Part shown: positions 15,487-25,732 of the stretch, in pieces
Position numbering within the stretch: the first letter of the stretch is position 1
How the letters are laid out: every line of letters starts with the position of its first letter
From: an uncultured Clostridia bacterium
GTDB lineage: Bacteria > Bacillota > Clostridia > Oscillospirales > QAKW01
Reading direction: 5' to 3'
Length of the DNA stretch: 33,990 bases
Assembly (NCBI GenBank): GCA_944385895.1
Contig: CALWYZ010000009.1
Coordinates: 65,859-99,848 of the forward strand
The notes under the pieces: model-generated
Seen by the model: only the letters and a program-made list of their open reading frames with translations
Told to the model about the DNA's origin: nothing
Databases searched by the model: none
Translations under genes and position numbers: made by a program

Positions 15487-16755
15487 TTACTGTTTCAATG
15501 CTGAAAGTGCGCGTGCGCCGATATCATCACGGTAATACGCATTGGCAAATGATATTTTTTTAACCTGTTCATACGCATTTTGCACAGCTTTTTCCAAAGT
15601 ATCCGATACGGCGGTTACACCAAGCACTCTTCCGCCGGAAGTTACCAGTCTTCCGTCGGATATACGTGCTCCGGCGACAAATACATATGCATCTTTAACA
15701 CCCGACATATCTATTTCAAATCCGGTCTCGTACTTTTCCGGATAGCCCTTTGACGCCATTACGACACACGCGGCAGACCCATTGCAAAATTCGACAGCAG
15801 TATTTTCAAGAGCACCGTTTCTGCACGCCTGCATGATTTCAAAAAGGTCGCTTTTGAGCAAAGGCAGTACAACTTGTGTTTCAGGATCTCCGAAACGACA
15901 GTTATACTCTATTACACGAGGACCGTCCGGAGTCAGCATAAGACCAAAGTAAAGACAGCCTTTAAACGGTCTGCCCTCCGCTTTCATGGCATTGATTGTC
16001 GGAAGAAAAATTTCTCTCATGCACCGCTCGGCTATTTCGTCGGTATAGAACGGATTGGGAGCAACAGTGCCCATTCCGCCGGTATTGAGTCCGGTATCTC
16101 CGTTACCGGCTCGTTTATGATCCATTGACGATATCATCGGCTTTACAGTTTTGCCGTCTGTAAATGCAAGCACCGATACCTCAGGCCCTGTAAGAAATTG
16201 TTCGATAACGACAGTACTGCCGCTGTCGCCGAATTTTTTATCACGCATCATGGAGTTTACAGCCGCCTGCGCCTGCTGCCTGTCAGATGCTATTATGACT
16301 CCTTTTCCGAGTGCCAGACCGTCCGCCTTTATAACTATCGGAAAGCTGCAGTTTTCCAGATATTTAAGCGCCGATTCGGCATTGTCAAACACCTCAAAAT
16401 CAGCGGTTGGGATATTGTACTTTTTCATCAGATGCTTGGAAAAGCTTTTACTGCCCTCTATTATCGCGGCTTTTTTATCCGGTCCGAAACACGGTATGCC
16501 CTTTGCCTCAAGGGCATCCACCGCACCCAAAACAAGCGGATCGTCAGGTGCCACTACCGCAAAGTCAACAGCATTTGCCTTTGCAAATTCAACTATCTTT
16601 TCTATCTCTTTTGAGCCTATATCGACGCATATCGCATCTGCTGCAATCCCTCCGTTACCGGGGAGTGCATAGATTTCAGTCACCGACTGATTTTCCTTGA
16701 GCTTTTTTATTATAGCATGCTCGCGGCCGCCGCCGCCGACTACCATTATTTTCAT
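15487..16755 (-). CDS. purD: Phosphoribosylamine-glycine ligase PurD
   Basis: Second step of purine synthesis: joins phosphoribosylamine and glycine to give GAR with ATP. About 422 residues with an N-terminal VVGGGGREHAI loop, the ATP-grasp segment FPIVIKADGLALGKGVIIA, GGMGTVAPNPFYT and EYNCRFGDPETQ, all characteristic. Three Met codons cluster at the start. The AGGTGG site abuts the ATG at 16758 (one base away) and is better spaced for the next ATG at 16755, so 16755 is chosen; the difference is one residue. It lies five to eight bases after the glyA stop. The glycine substrate can be produced by the adjacent GlyA. Confidence 0.96.
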   Translation of the reverse strand: MKIMVVGGGGREHAIIKKLKENQSVTEIYALPGNGGIAADAICVDIGSKEIEKIVEFAKANAVDFAVVAPDDPLVLGAVDALEAKGIPCFGPDKKAAIIEGSKSFSKHLMKKYNIPTADFEVFDNAESALKYLENCSFPIVIKADGLALGKGVIIASDRQQAQAAVNSMMRDKKFGDSGSTVVIEQFLTGPEVSVLAFTDGKTVKPMISSMDHKRAGNGDTGLNTGGMGTVAPNPFYTDEIAERCMREIFLPTINAMKAEGRPFKGCLYFGLMLTPDGPRVIEYNCRFGDPETQVVLPLLKSDLFEIMQACRNGALENTAVEFCNGSAACVVMASKGYPEKYETGFEIDMSGVKDAYVFVAGARISDGRLVTSGGRVLGVTAVSDTLEKAVQNAYEQVKKISFANAYYRDDIGARALSALKQ

Positions 16756-16763
16756 CATACCAC

Positions 16764-18002
16764 CTATTTATTGTAAATCGGATATTTTTCGCAAAGCTTT
16801 ACGACCTGATCCGTAATACTTTCGCGTGAGCTTTCAAAATCAGTTATGACCTCTTTGACCCAGCCGGCTATCAGTTCCATTTCCGGTTCACAGAATCCGC
16901 GGCTGGTGACAGCCGGAGTACCTATACGCAGACCGCTTGTTATAAACGGGCTCTGAGGATCATTGGGTATTGCATTCTTGTTTGCGGTTATATGCACCTC
17001 GTCAAGGCGGTGCTCAAGCTCCTTGCCTGTTATACCGCAGCCTCTCAGATCAAGAAGCATCAAATGGTTATCAGTACCTCCCGATACCAGATCAACGCCT
17101 TCCTTTACAAAAGCCTTTGCAAGTGCTGCGGCATTTTTAATGATCTGCTGCTGATATAATTTAAAATCGTCTGACAGTGCCTCTTTGAAAGCCACGGCTT
17201 TTGCTGCAATTATATGCATCAGCGGACCGCCTTGGGTGCCGGGGAAAATAGCTTTGTCAATCTGCTTTGCATACTCTTCTTTACATAATATCATACCGCC
17301 GCGCGGACCTCTTAATGTCTTATGTGTGGTAGTAGTAACAACGTCCGCATACGGTACGGGACTGGGGTGAAGGCCTGCCGCCACAAGTCCTGCTATATGC
17401 GCCATATCAACCATAAGATACGCACCGACCTGATCGGCTATCTCCCGGAATTTTTTGAAATCTATTGTACGCGGATACGCAGATGCACCGGCAAGGATAA
17501 GCTTCGGCTTGTGTTCTTTGGCAAGACGTAAAACCTCGTCAAAATCTATCTGCTGGGTATCGTCCGAGACACCGTACGGGACTATATTGAAGTAGTTGCC
17601 GGAAATATTTACAGGTGAGCCGTGAGACAGATGTCCGCCGTGAGCAAGACTCATTGAAAGTACTGTATCGCCCGGCTTCAAAAATGCATAAAATACAGCA
17701 AGATTTGCATTGGCACCGCTGTGAGGCTGTACATTGGCATGCTCTGCTCCAAACAGCTTTTTGGCGCGCTCTCTTGCCAGCTCCTCGACCTGATCTACAT
17801 ACATGCAGCCGCCGTAATACCGCTTTCCGGGATAGCCCTCGGCATATTTATTGGTAAGCACGCTGCCGGCAGCGAGCAAAACGCCCTCCGATACTATATT
17901 TTCAGATGCAATCAACTCAATATTATGCTGCTGACGATGCAGCTCACGCTCACAAGCGGCATATACTTCACTGTCAAATTCCTTAAGCTTTTCAAAAAAC
18001 AT
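16764..18002 (-). CDS. glyA: Serine hydroxymethyltransferase
   Basis: PLP enzyme that converts serine and THF to glycine and 5,10-methylene-THF. The 412-residue protein shows the family start ([13 protein letters not shown]), [29 protein letters not shown] and the PLP lysine segment [14 protein letters not shown] ribosome site AAAGGAA lies nine bases before the ATG. Its location inside the pur operon, between the AICAR formyltransferase gene and purD, is meaningful: it gives glycine for PurD and one-carbon units for the formyl transfers, and would be co-induced by the ZTP riboswitch. Confidence 0.97.
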   Translation of the reverse strand: MFFEKLKEFDSEVYAACERELHRQQHNIELIASENIVSEGVLLAAGSVLTNKYAEGYPGKRYYGGCMYVDQVEELARERAKKLFGAEHANVQPHSGANANLAVFYAFLKPGDTVLSMSLAHGGHLSHGSPVNISGNYFNIVPYGVSDDTQQIDFDEVLRLAKEHKPKLILAGASAYPRTIDFKKFREIADQVGAYLMVDMAHIAGLVAAGLHPSPVPYADVVTTTTHKTLRGPRGGMILCKEEYAKQIDKAIFPGTQGGPLMHIIAAKAVAFKEALSDDFKLYQQQIIKNAAALAKAFVKEGVDLVSGGTDNHLMLLDLRGCGITGKELEHRLDEVHITANKNAIPNDPQSPFITSGLRIGTPAVTSRGFCEPEMELIAGWVKEVITDFESSRESITDQVVKLCEKYPIYNK

Positions 18003-18025
18003 GTTTTTATATTCCTTTCTTGTTA

Positions 18026-19210
18026 TTAATGATGAAAAAGACGCATTCCGGTAAATGCCATAGCAATACCGTACTTGTCACAGCAGTTTATAACAATATC
18101 GTCGCGTATCGAACCGCCCGGCTGTGCAATAAACTGCACACCGCTGCGATGCGCACGCTCTATATTGTCATCAAACGGGAAAAACGCGTCCGATCCGAGC
18201 GAAACTCCCGTTATCGTTGAAAGATACTCTTTTTGCTGCTGTTTTGTAAACGGCTCGGGTCTTTCGGTAAAATACTTCTGCCAGTTCCCCTCAGCCAAAA
18301 CATCAGCATCATCATCTGATATATATACATCTATGACATTATCTCTGTCCGGGCGTTTAAGCTCGGGTAAAAACGGAAGGTTCAGGCATTTTTCATGCTG
18401 ACGCAGATGCCATATATCTGCCTTGCTTCCTGCAAGTCTTGTACAGTAAATACGTGACTGCTGTCCCGCTCCCACGCCTATAGCCTGTCCGTCAACGGCA
18501 TAGCACACGGAGTTTGACTGAGTATATTTTAGAGTTATCAATGCTACAATAAGGTCGCGCTTTGCGCTTTCCGGCAGATTTTTATTTTCGGTAACAATAT
18601 TGTCAAGCAGCTGCTTATCTATTTTAAAATTATTTCTGCCCTGTTCAAAAGTTATACCGTACACCTGCTTTAGCTCTATGGGATCGGGTTTGTAATCAGG
18701 AGCGATCTTTACTATATTATAATTTCCGTTTCGTTTTAATCTTAATATTTCCAATGCCTTGGGATCATAATCCGGCGCTATTATACCGTCTGATACCTCA
18801 CGCTTTATAAGCATTGCGGTAGTCACATCGCATGTATCTGACAGAGCTATCCAGTCTCCGAACGACGACTGACGGTCAGTACCGCGCGCCCGTGCATAAG
18901 CGCAGGCAAGAGGCGAATCATCAAGGCCGTCTATATCATCAACAAAGCATGCGCGTTTAAGATTTTCCGGAAGCTTTATCCCCAAAGCCGCGCTTGTAGG
19001 ACTTACATGTTTAAAAGAAGCGGCACACGGCATGCCTGTAGCCTCTTTTAATTCTTTTACAAGCTGCCACGAATTAAACGCATCAAGAAAATTGATATAT
19101 CCGGGTCTGCCGCTCAAAATCTCAATCGGCAGATCACTGCCGTCACTCATATAAATACGCGCCGGTTTCTGGTTGGGATTACAGCCGTATTTAAGTTCAA
19201 ATTCTTTCAT
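18026..19210 (-). CDS. Stand-alone AICAR formyltransferase (PurH C-terminal domain only)
   Basis: Transfers a formyl group from 10-formyl-THF to AICAR, giving FAICAR, the penultimate step to IMP. About 394 residues starting at [14 protein letters not shown], with the catalytic Lys-His pair in [13 protein letters not shown] and the C-terminal [10 protein letters not shown] and GMRLFHH segments of the AICARFT_IMPCHas domain. The N-terminal methylglyoxal-synthase-like IMP cyclohydrolase domain of normal PurH (about 510-530 residues in total) is absent. Nothing in the 10-base gap to purB could encode it, so this is a natural single-domain form, not a truncation. The ATG at 19210 follows AAGGAG; a 24-residue upstream extension to 19282 overlaps purB and is rejected. 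Confidence 0.93.
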   Translation of the reverse strand: MKEFELKYGCNPNQKPARIYMSDGSDLPIEILSGRPGYINFLDAFNSWQLVKELKEATGMPCAASFKHVSPTSAALGIKLPENLKRACFVDDIDGLDDSPLACAYARARGTDRQSSFGDWIALSDTCDVTTAMLIKREVSDGIIAPDYDPKALEILRLKRNGNYNIVKIAPDYKPDPIELKQVYGITFEQGRNNFKIDKQLLDNIVTENKNLPESAKRDLIVALITLKYTQSNSVCYAVDGQAIGVGAGQQSRIYCTRLAGSKADIWHLRQHEKCLNLPFLPELKRPDRDNVIDVYISDDDADVLAEGNWQKYFTERPEPFTKQQQKEYLSTITGVSLGSDAFFPFDDNIERAHRSGVQFIAQPGGSIRDDIVINCCDKYGIAMAFTGMRLFHH

Positions 19211-19220
19211 ACACTTCTCC

Positions 19221-20651
19221 TTATACCAAAAGCTCTGCTTTGTCATTCCCGTCAAACAGACGGTCAATGACAGGCTTTGCATAATTTTCTATAAACTCAT
19301 CGGTTTGGCTGATGCTTCTTCCGATATACATCGAAGGTTCAAGCTCGCTTTCTATTTCCTGACGTGTAAGCGGAAAAGCCGGATCGTTTTCTATTCTTTC
19401 TATAAGATCATTAGCTTTGCCCTCAAGCTTGACTTTTGCCGCCGCTGCATGAGAATGTACACGCAGTTTTTCATGCAGCTGCTGACGATTCCCGCCTTTT
19501 TTGACAGATTTCATCATTATGTTTTCAGTCGCCATAAACGGAAGCTTTTCCATGACTCTGCGGTATATCACCTTATCGTATACAACAAGCCCGGACGTGA
19601 CATTTATATATATATTAAGAATAGCATCAACGGCAAGAAACGCCTCTGCTACGGAAATACGCTTATTGGCGCTGTCGTCAAGCGTGCGTTCAAACCACTG
19701 CGTTGCAGCCGTAAATGCAGGATTTACCGAATCGGCTATAACATATCTTGCAAGCGCGCATATACGCTCGCTGCGCATGGGATTTCTCTTATACGGCATT
19801 GCCGATGACCCGATCTGATGTTTTTCAAAAGGCTCTTCCATTTCTTCAAACGACTGAAGAATTCTGAGATCGTTTGCAAATTTATACGCGCTCTGTGCAA
19901 ACCCTGAAAGGACAGACAGGAAATACGCATCGACCTTACGGGAATATGTCTGACCTGATACCGGCACACATCCGGGAAAGCCGAGCGCATCTGCTATCAT
20001 CTGCTCCATCTTTTTGATTTTTTCCTCGTCTTTATCAAAAAGCTCCATAAAGCTTGCCTGTGTACCGGTAGTACCCTTTGAGCCGAGCAGAAGTAGTTTA
20101 TCAAGCCGATGTTCAAGCTCTTCAATATCCTGAATAAGTTCATACATCCACAGTGTAGCGCGCTTACCGACGGTTGTCAGCTGCGCGGGCTGAAGATGGG
20201 TATAAGCAAGACAGGGCATCGATTTGTATTGAAGGGCAAAATCCGAAAGATTTTTAACGACAGCCGCCGCCTTTTTAAGTATGATTTCAGACGCTTTTTT
20301 AAGTATAATCACATCAGTGTTATCACCGACATAACACGAAGTTGCGCCAAGATGAATGATAGATTCCGCATTCGGGCACTGTTTGCCGTAAGCATAGACA
20401 TGTGACATCACATCATGGCGCACCTCACGTTCGCGTGCCTGAGCAACGTCATAGTTTATATCCTCGGCATGCGCCTCAAGCTCGGCTATCTGGCTGTCGG
20501 TAATATCAAGCCCGAGCGCTTTTTCGGCTTTGGCAAGCTCTATCCACAGTCTGCGCCAGGTTTTGAACTTGAACTCCTCTGAAAACACATACTGCATTTC
20601 ATCGCTTGCATAGCGAGTTGAAAACGGTGAGACATATTTATTTCTTTCCAT
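19221..20651 (-). CDS. purB: Adenylosuccinate lyase PurB
   Basis: Cleaves fumarate from SAICAR (to AICAR) and from adenylosuccinate (to AMP), so it acts in both the IMP pathway and AMP branch. The 476-residue protein carries the fumarase/aspartase superfamily signature GSSAMPYKRNPMRSE, the TSCYVGDNTD and AYTHLQPAQLTTVGKR segments, and the expected N-terminus with SPFSTRYAS. It is of the longer (about 475-residue) type rather than the 430-residue Bacillus type. An AGGAG site precedes the ATG. It lies two bases after the purO-like stop, inside the operon. Confidence 0.96.
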   Translation of the reverse strand: MERNKYVSPFSTRYASDEMQYVFSEEFKFKTWRRLWIELAKAEKALGLDITDSQIAELEAHAEDINYDVAQAREREVRHDVMSHVYAYGKQCPNAESIIHLGATSCYVGDNTDVIILKKASEIILKKAAAVVKNLSDFALQYKSMPCLAYTHLQPAQLTTVGKRATLWMYELIQDIEELEHRLDKLLLLGSKGTTGTQASFMELFDKDEEKIKKMEQMIADALGFPGCVPVSGQTYSRKVDAYFLSVLSGFAQSAYKFANDLRILQSFEEMEEPFEKHQIGSSAMPYKRNPMRSERICALARYVIADSVNPAFTAATQWFERTLDDSANKRISVAEAFLAVDAILNIYINVTSGLVVYDKVIYRRVMEKLPFMATENIMMKSVKKGGNRQQLHEKLRVHSHAAAAKVKLEGKANDLIERIENDPAFPLTRQEIESELEPSMYIGRSISQTDEFIENYAKPVIDRLFDGNDKAELLV

Positions 20652-20653
20652 AC

Positions 20654-21379
20654 TTACTCCTGTTCGTGTTTATTTATAATCCTGGTCTGGATATCTGTTC
20701 CGTCAAGCCGGCGGTAACAGACATACAGCGAAATTTTATTGTCGGCATTCAAAGAATTCCATAGTGTGTCGGTAAACGTATCTATATCATCACACATGCC
20801 GATACGCTCCGGCTCGCCTGTAAAGGTCGGGATCGGATCTCCGTCGCAATTATATGTATGTATAAAATGCCCCAGCCCTGCGATAGCCTCATATTCATAA
20901 AAATATCTGCTGCATGCGCCTCCGTTCTCATCCGCGCTTTTCAGAATACTCATTTTATAGCTGAATTTATCGTTATCAAAAGTCACAATGCTGCTGATAC
21001 GGGGCGTAAAATTAGGCGGATCGGGCTCAAATTCACGCGTCCTGAGCGCATCCTCAAATGATTTTCCCGATTTTATACAGTCATAAATGGTATCGGTCTG
21101 ATCGCCGTTTGTAACGATTATATTGTTGTCAAGCATGCGCACCGGAGCGTAAATAATAAGAGACGGATCTTCCAGCTTTGACTCGTCAAAGGCTTTTGTG
21201 ATAATACCGCTGTCGGTATATTCAAATATACGGTTGCGGCTGTTTGAGCTCCTGCCCATTATAAAATATGCTATTGCACAATTAGCTGCATCGGGCGTCA
21301 TTCCGACCATTATCCCCCTGCCGGGATAGGTATTGCCTGACAAAAGCCCCGCCGCATCAGATATTTCATAAACATTCAT
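20654..21379 (-). CDS. purO: PurO-like IMP cyclohydrolase
   Basis: About 241 residues resembling the archaeal-type IMP cyclohydrolase PurO (IMP_cyclohyd family), which closes the ring of FAICAR to give IMP. Recognisable points are the N-terminal SGNTYPGRGIMVGMTPD segment, the AIAYFIMGRSSNSRNR segment, and an overall length of 200-245 residues. The metabolic logic is stronger still: the adjacent AICAR formyltransferase lacks the normal cyclohydrolase domain, and this is the only operon gene not otherwise assigned. The ATG at 21379 overlaps the purN stop by four bases and follows GGAGG; a longer in-frame start at 21439 lies inside purN and is rejected. No catalytic residues are claimed. Confidence 0.82.
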   Translation of the reverse strand: MNVYEISDAAGLLSGNTYPGRGIMVGMTPDAANCAIAYFIMGRSSNSRNRIFEYTDSGIITKAFDESKLEDPSLIIYAPVRMLDNNIIVTNGDQTDTIYDCIKSGKSFEDALRTREFEPDPPNFTPRISSIVTFDNDKFSYKMSILKSADENGGACSRYFYEYEAIAGLGHFIHTYNCDGDPIPTFTGEPERIGMCDDIDTFTDTLWNSLNADNKISLYVCYRRLDGTDIQTRIINKHEQE

Positions 21380-21978
21380 GATTTTGCCTCCATTATCTCT
21401 TTTGAAATTTGTTCGACAGCACGGGGAAGTATTATCCACTCAGCCTGAGTCATAACGCGCCTCTGAAGTGTTTCAGGCGTATCATTGTCGCGTACTTTGA
21501 CAGCTTTTTGGGCTATTATTCTTCCGCCGTCCGGTATCTCGTTTACAAAATGCACTGTGGCGCCTGTCAGCTTGACACCGCGTTCAAGCGCAGCCTCATG
21601 CACATGAATACCGTAAAAGCCCTTTCCGCAAAACGAAGGGATCAATGACGGATGCACATTTATTATCCTGTCAGGATAACGGGATGTAAAATCCCGGCTT
21701 AATATACACATAAAACCTGCAAGAACAATAAGATCTATACCATGACTTTCAAGACAGCTTATTATATTTTGCTCAAATTCTGCATTCTTTTCAAAAACAG
21801 CACATTCAACACCGGCATTTTTCGCTCTTTCAAGAGCATAAGCCGACTTGTTGTTTGATATGACAAGACAGACATGTCCGTTTTTTATTATGCCGCTTTT
21901 CTGGGCATCGAGAATAGCCTGAAGATTTGTGCCGGAGCCGGATACCAGCACCGCAATATTTACGGTTTTTGTCAGCAT
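21376..21978 (-). CDS. purN: Phosphoribosylglycinamide formyltransferase PurN
   Basis: Formylates GAR to FGAR using 10-formyl-THF. The 200-residue protein starts with [19 protein letters not shown] (phosphate-binding loop), followed by the catalytic Asn/His segment [12 protein letters not shown], the [19 protein letters not shown] region with the conserved Asp, and the usual C-terminus. It overlaps purM by seven bases and purO by four, indicating translational coupling. No formate-dependent PurT is present here, so this step depends on the folate pool fed by Fhs and GlyA. Confidence 0.96.
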   Translation of the reverse strand: MLTKTVNIAVLVSGSGTNLQAILDAQKSGIIKNGHVCLVISNNKSAYALERAKNAGVECAVFEKNAEFEQNIISCLESHGIDLIVLAGFMCILSRDFTSRYPDRIINVHPSLIPSFCGKGFYGIHVHEAALERGVKLTGATVHFVNEIPDGGRIIAQKAVKVRDNDTPETLQRRVMTQAEWIILPRAVEQISKEIMEAKS

Positions 21979-23006
21979 ATGTCTACGCCCTCTTTTTCTG
22001 TGATATGTCCTATCACATCCGCTTCTTCTCCAGCTGACCTGAGTATCGAAAGTGCCTTGTCAGCATCATTTTTGCCGACAATTACGGTCATGCCTATTCC
22101 CATATTGAATGTATTAAACATATCGCGCTCCGGTATATTGCCTTTCTGCTGTATTATTTTGAAAACAGGAAGCACCGGAATACTGCGTTTTTCTATTTTC
22201 GCACCGAGTCCTGCAGGTATGCTTCTGGGTACGTTTTCATAAAAACCGCCGCCTGTTATATGAGACACGCCCTTGACTGTAGCATTTTCAAACAGACTCA
22301 GCATCGGCTTTACATATATTTTAGTAGGAGTGAGAAGAACCTGCCCGAGCGTTTTGCCGGAGTATTCGGCAACAGGAGCAAAAATATCTGAGTTTTCAAT
22401 GTCAAACACACGTCTTACAAGAGAAAATCCGTTTGAGTGAATACCGCTTGACGGCAGTCCGATTATGACATCGCCCGGTATTATCTTTGTCTTGTCCAGT
22501 ATTTTGGTCTTGTCCACAACTCCCACTGAAAATCCTGCAAGATCATACTCCGATTCGGGATAAAATCCCGGCATTTCCGCGGTCTCGCCTCCTACAAGCT
22601 GAGCGCCTGCCTGAACGCAGCCGTCGGCTATACCTGAAACAATATCCGCTATTTTTTCCGGAATGTTTTTTCCGCAAGCAATATAATCAAGAAAAAACAA
22701 AGGCTTGGCTCCGCAGCAGATAATATCATTGACACACATCGCCACGCAGTCGATTCCGACCGTATTATGTATATCGGTTAAAAACGCAAGCTTCAATTTG
22801 GTCCCAACTCCGTCTGTACCGCTTACAAGTACGGGATTGGGCGTTGAAGATAAATCTAGAGCAAACAGGCCTCCGAATCCGCCTATATCATTGCCTGCAC
22901 TTGTAACAGTGCGGGCAATGTGTTTTTTCATTAGTTCAACTGCGCGATAGCCGGCGGTTATATCAACACCTGCGGCTTTATAGCTTTCACTGTAACTTTT
23001 ATCCAT
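21972..23006 (-). CDS. purM: Phosphoribosylformylglycinamidine cyclo-ligase PurM (AIR synthase)
   Basis: Uses ATP to close FGAM to AIR (step five). About 344 residues beginning with [20 protein letters not shown], then [21 protein letters not shown] segment [46 protein letters not shown] and [13 protein letters not shown], all family motifs. The ATG at 23006 follows GAGAGGG and overlaps the end of purF by eight bases. A 43-residue extension (to 23135) runs inside purF without family similarity and is rejected. Confidence 0.96.
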   Translation of the reverse strand: MDKSYSESYKAAGVDITAGYRAVELMKKHIARTVTSAGNDIGGFGGLFALDLSSTPNPVLVSGTDGVGTKLKLAFLTDIHNTVGIDCVAMCVNDIICCGAKPLFFLDYIACGKNIPEKIADIVSGIADGCVQAGAQLVGGETAEMPGFYPESEYDLAGFSVGVVDKTKILDKTKIIPGDVIIGLPSSGIHSNGFSLVRRVFDIENSDIFAPVAEYSGKTLGQVLLTPTKIYVKPMLSLFENATVKGVSHITGGGFYENVPRSIPAGLGAKIEKRSIPVLPVFKIIQQKGNIPERDMFNTFNMGIGMTVIVGKNDADKALSILRSAGEEADVIGHITEKEGVDIC

Positions 23007-24444
23007 TGTTTTTACCCTCTCTGACAGGTATTTTTTGCTCAAAACGGTTTTTACGTGTGTTTTTGGGCACCTCGGTAGGATACTTTCCGTTAAAGCACGC
23101 GGTACAAAAGCCTTTGCATGTGCCGCCGGCAGCAATTTTTTCTACGTCGTCGACAGAAAGATAACCCAGCGTATCTACTCCGATCATTTTGGCTATTTCA
23201 TCAACGGTATGGTTATGGGCTATGAGCATTTCTTCCGAGTCGATATCTGTACCGTAATAGCATGGCTTGATAAACGGCGGCGCCGATACGCGCATATGGA
23301 CCTGAACTGCGCCCGCATCACGCAGCAGCTTGACGATTCTGGCACTTGTCGTACCCCTCACAATAGAATCGTCGATAAGAACAACGCGCTTGCCCTTTAC
23401 TACCTCGCTTATGGGGTTGAGCTTGATACGCACCTTGTCCTCTCTTGATTTCTGGCCCGGTGCGATAAAGGTACGGCCTATATATTTATTTTTAATGAAT
23501 CCCATTCCGTACGGTATGCCCGACTGGCGGGAAAAGCCGATCGCCGCATCGATTCCCGAATCGGGAACACCCACGACAACATCTGCCTGAACAGGGTGTT
23601 CAAGAGCAAGATACGCTCCCGCCCTTACACGCGCGTTATGAACAGAACAGCCGTCAATGACTGAATCGGGGCGCGCAAAATAAATATACTCAAATACGCA
23701 TGCGGACTGTAAAACTTTTTGACAGTGGTCTTTGATGCTTTTTATACCGTCATCACTGAAAACAACAATTTCTCCCGGCTCAAGGTCACGGACAAACTCC
23801 GCGCCCACAGAATCAAGAGCACAGGACTCAGATGCGACAACATATCTGCCGTCCGGCGTTTTCCCGTAGCATATCGGACGAAAGCCGTTGGGATCGCGCA
23901 CGGCTATCAGCTTTGAGGGAGACATTATCACAAGTGAATACGCGCCCTTAATCTTATACATAGCATTTTTTACAGCATCTTCTATAGACGGGGCTGTAAG
24001 TCTCTCTTTAGTAATAATATAGCAAATTACTTCCGTATCGCTTGTAGTATGGAATATAGATCCGCACAGCTCCAGCTCCTGACGAAGCTCAAACGAATTT
24101 GTCAAATTGCCGTTATGTGCAAGTGCCATTCTGCCCTTGACGTGATTTACCACCATCGGCTGGGCGTTGAGCCTGTCCTGCGTTCCGGTAGTACCGTAAC
24201 GGACATGTCCTACAGCAATCCTGCCTTCGCCCAGGCTTTCCATTACCCGTGGAGTAAATACATCATTTACAAGACCGGTGTCTTTATATGAATTAAACAG
24301 ACCGCAGTCATTTACCACTATTCCGCAGCTTTCCTGTCCGCGGTGCTGCAGCGAAAACAAACCATAATAGACAGACCGGGCAACATCTGTATTTTCCGGA
24401 CAAAATATCCCGAAAATTCCGCATTCCTCGTGTAAATTACTCAT
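22999..24444 (-). CDS. purF: Amidophosphoribosyltransferase PurF (Fe-S, propeptide type)
   Basis: Commits PRPP to purine synthesis by making phosphoribosylamine from glutamine. The 481-residue enzyme begins [14 protein letters not shown]: Cys8 would become the N-terminal nucleophile after removal of a seven-residue propeptide, as in Bacillus PurF. The PRPP loop [14 protein letters not shown] is clear. Cysteines in the C-terminal half ([15 protein letters not shown] and [18 protein letters not shown]) match the Fe4S4 cluster ligands of the oxygen-sensitive Gram-positive type. It sits three bases after purC and overlaps purM. Confidence 0.96.
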   Translation of the reverse strand: MSNLHEECGIFGIFCPENTDVARSVYYGLFSLQHRGQESCGIVVNDCGLFNSYKDTGLVNDVFTPRVMESLGEGRIAVGHVRYGTTGTQDRLNAQPMVVNHVKGRMALAHNGNLTNSFELRQELELCGSIFHTTSDTEVICYIITKERLTAPSIEDAVKNAMYKIKGAYSLVIMSPSKLIAVRDPNGFRPICYGKTPDGRYVVASESCALDSVGAEFVRDLEPGEIVVFSDDGIKSIKDHCQKVLQSACVFEYIYFARPDSVIDGCSVHNARVRAGAYLALEHPVQADVVVGVPDSGIDAAIGFSRQSGIPYGMGFIKNKYIGRTFIAPGQKSREDKVRIKLNPISEVVKGKRVVLIDDSIVRGTTSARIVKLLRDAGAVQVHMRVSAPPFIKPCYYGTDIDSEEMLIAHNHTVDEIAKMIGVDTLGYLSVDDVEKIAAGGTCKGFCTACFNGKYPTEVPKNTRKNRFEQKIPVREGKNNG

Positions 24445-24447
24445 ATT

Positions 24448-25161
24448 TTACTCTCCTAAAACTCTTTTCATCATCTCGCTGTATGCCTCTTCTACCCCGC
24501 CCATATCACGGCGGAAACGATCCTTGTCAAGTTTTTCGTTTGTTTTGGAGTCCCAAAAACGGCAGGTGTCGGGAGAAATCTCGTCGGCAAGAAGTATCTC
24601 GCCCTGAGAGGTCTTTCCGAATTCGATTTTGAAATCGACCAGCGTTACGCCTATCTTTGCAAAAAATTCTTTAAGAAATGAGTTTATTCTGAATGTATAA
24701 TCTGTTATTTTATCAAGATCCTCACGCGTAGACCAGCCACAGGCGATTATATGATATTCGTTTACCATAGGATCCCCCAGCTCATCGTCCTTATAGCAAA
24801 ATTCGAGTGTAGGACAGATAAGGTTTGTGCCTTCAGCTACTCCGAAACGCTTTGAAAATGAACCGGCAGCAATATTTCTGACTATGACCTCAAGCGGTAT
24901 GATGGAAACTTTTTTAACAAGAGTTTCACGGTCGTTTAATTCCTCTACAAAATGAGTCGGTATACCGGCTTTTTGTGAAAGGAGCTGCATAAGATAATTT
25001 GACATGCGGTTATTGACAATACCTTTACCCGCGATTTCTCCTTTTTTCAGACCGTTAAACGCGGTAGCGTCATCCTTATATGATACGATACACAAATCCG
25101 GATCGTCCGTTGCAAAAACTTTTTTTGCCTTACCCTCATATAACTGCTGCATTTTTTTCAT
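24448..25161 (-). CDS. purC: SAICAR synthetase PurC
   Basis: Ligates aspartate to CAIR with ATP, giving SAICAR. The 237-residue length is typical. The N-terminal LYEGKAKKVFATDDPDLCIVSYKDDATAFNG segment with its nucleotide loop, the VPLEVIVRN-type segment IIPLEVIVRNIAAGSFSKR, LVDFKIEFGKT and LADEISPDTCRFWD are all diagnostic. AAAGGAG lies six bases before the ATG at 25161; a second Met at residue 4 is less well placed. The gene starts 11 bases after purE. Confidence 0.96.
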   Translation of the reverse strand: MKKMQQLYEGKAKKVFATDDPDLCIVSYKDDATAFNGLKKGEIAGKGIVNNRMSNYLMQLLSQKAGIPTHFVEELNDRETLVKKVSIIPLEVIVRNIAAGSFSKRFGVAEGTNLICPTLEFCYKDDELGDPMVNEYHIIACGWSTREDLDKITDYTFRINSFLKEFFAKIGVTLVDFKIEFGKTSQGEILLADEISPDTCRFWDSKTNEKLDKDRFRRDMGGVEEAYSEMMKRVLGE

Positions 25162-25172
25162 TTTTTACTCCT

Positions 25173-25664
25173 TTATCTGTATTTTTCATTTATTCGGGCA
25201 TCTGAAGCCAAAATCTTTTCTTCGTTTGTTCTGCGTTGTGCATCCAGCTTGTCCGCAAGCATTTTATCCTCAACTGACAGTATCTGAAGCGCAAGCAAAG
25301 CTGCGTTTTGAGCGCCGTCAATAGCGACTGTTGCAACAGGCATACCGGACGGCATCTGAACTGTGGACAAAAGCGCATCAAGTCCGTCGAGTGTTGATGA
25401 CTTGACCGGGATGCCGATAACGGGCAATGTAGTACCCGCCGCCATTGCCCCTGCAAGATGTGCCGCCTTACCCGCAGCGGCTATTATTACTCCAAAGCCG
25501 TTTTTTCGTGCATTTACCGCAAACTCACGCGCCAAAGCCGGGGTTCTGTGCGCTGAATAAACATGTACTTCAAACGGCACTTCATACTCTTTCAATGTAT
25601 CAATAGCCTTTTCAACCACCGGCAAATCACTTGCACTGCCCATTACAATTCCGATTTTTTTCAT
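25173..25664 (-). CDS. purE: PurE, AIR carboxylase / N5-CAIR mutase
   Basis: Produces CAIR, the substrate of PurC. About 163 residues, with GIVMGSASDLPVVEKA at the N-terminus, VHVYSAHRTP, the core IIAAAGKAAHLAGAMA, TLPVIGIPVKSS and LDALLSTVQMPSGMPVATVAIDGAQNAALLAL. The Lys in AAGKAAHL replaces the Gly of the Bacillus/E. coli GAGGAAHL segment, as is common in clostridial PurE. purK is not in the operon, so direct carboxylation of AIR with CO2 or bicarbonate is possible but unproven. The ATG at 25664 follows GGAGG; a 60-residue extension across the riboswitch is rejected. This is the first gene of the operon. Confidence 0.95.
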   Translation of the reverse strand: MKKIGIVMGSASDLPVVEKAIDTLKEYEVPFEVHVYSAHRTPALAREFAVNARKNGFGVIIAAAGKAAHLAGAMAAGTTLPVIGIPVKSSTLDGLDALLSTVQMPSGMPVATVAIDGAQNAALLALQILSVEDKMLADKLDAQRRTNEEKILASDARINEKYR

Positions 25665-25685
25665 CTGTACCTCCATAAATTTGTT

Positions 25686-25732
25686 AGAAAAAATTAAAAA
25701 GGACAGTTCCTTCCCACAGAAAAGAACTGCCC
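25686..25732 (-). terminator. Riboswitch-controlled intrinsic terminator in the purE leader
   Basis: On the minus strand GGGCAGTTCTTT pairs with the segment ending GGAACTGTCC (12 pairs including G-U, eight-base loop) and is followed by a long T-rich run. The 5' arm of the stem includes the GGGC of the aptamer's conserved CUGGGC. Folding of the ligand-bound aptamer and of this terminator are therefore mutually exclusive. Confidence 0.87.

Noticed and set aside
19211..19282. N-terminal extension of the AICAR formyltransferase as a remnant cyclohydrolase domain
   Set aside because: The extra 24 residues overlap purB in another frame, have no similarity to the MGS-like domain, and an AAGGAG site marks 19210 as the start.
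21380..21439. Longer start of the PurO-like protein
   Set aside because: It lies inside purN. The ATG at 21379 has a GGAGG site and forms a typical four-base overlap.
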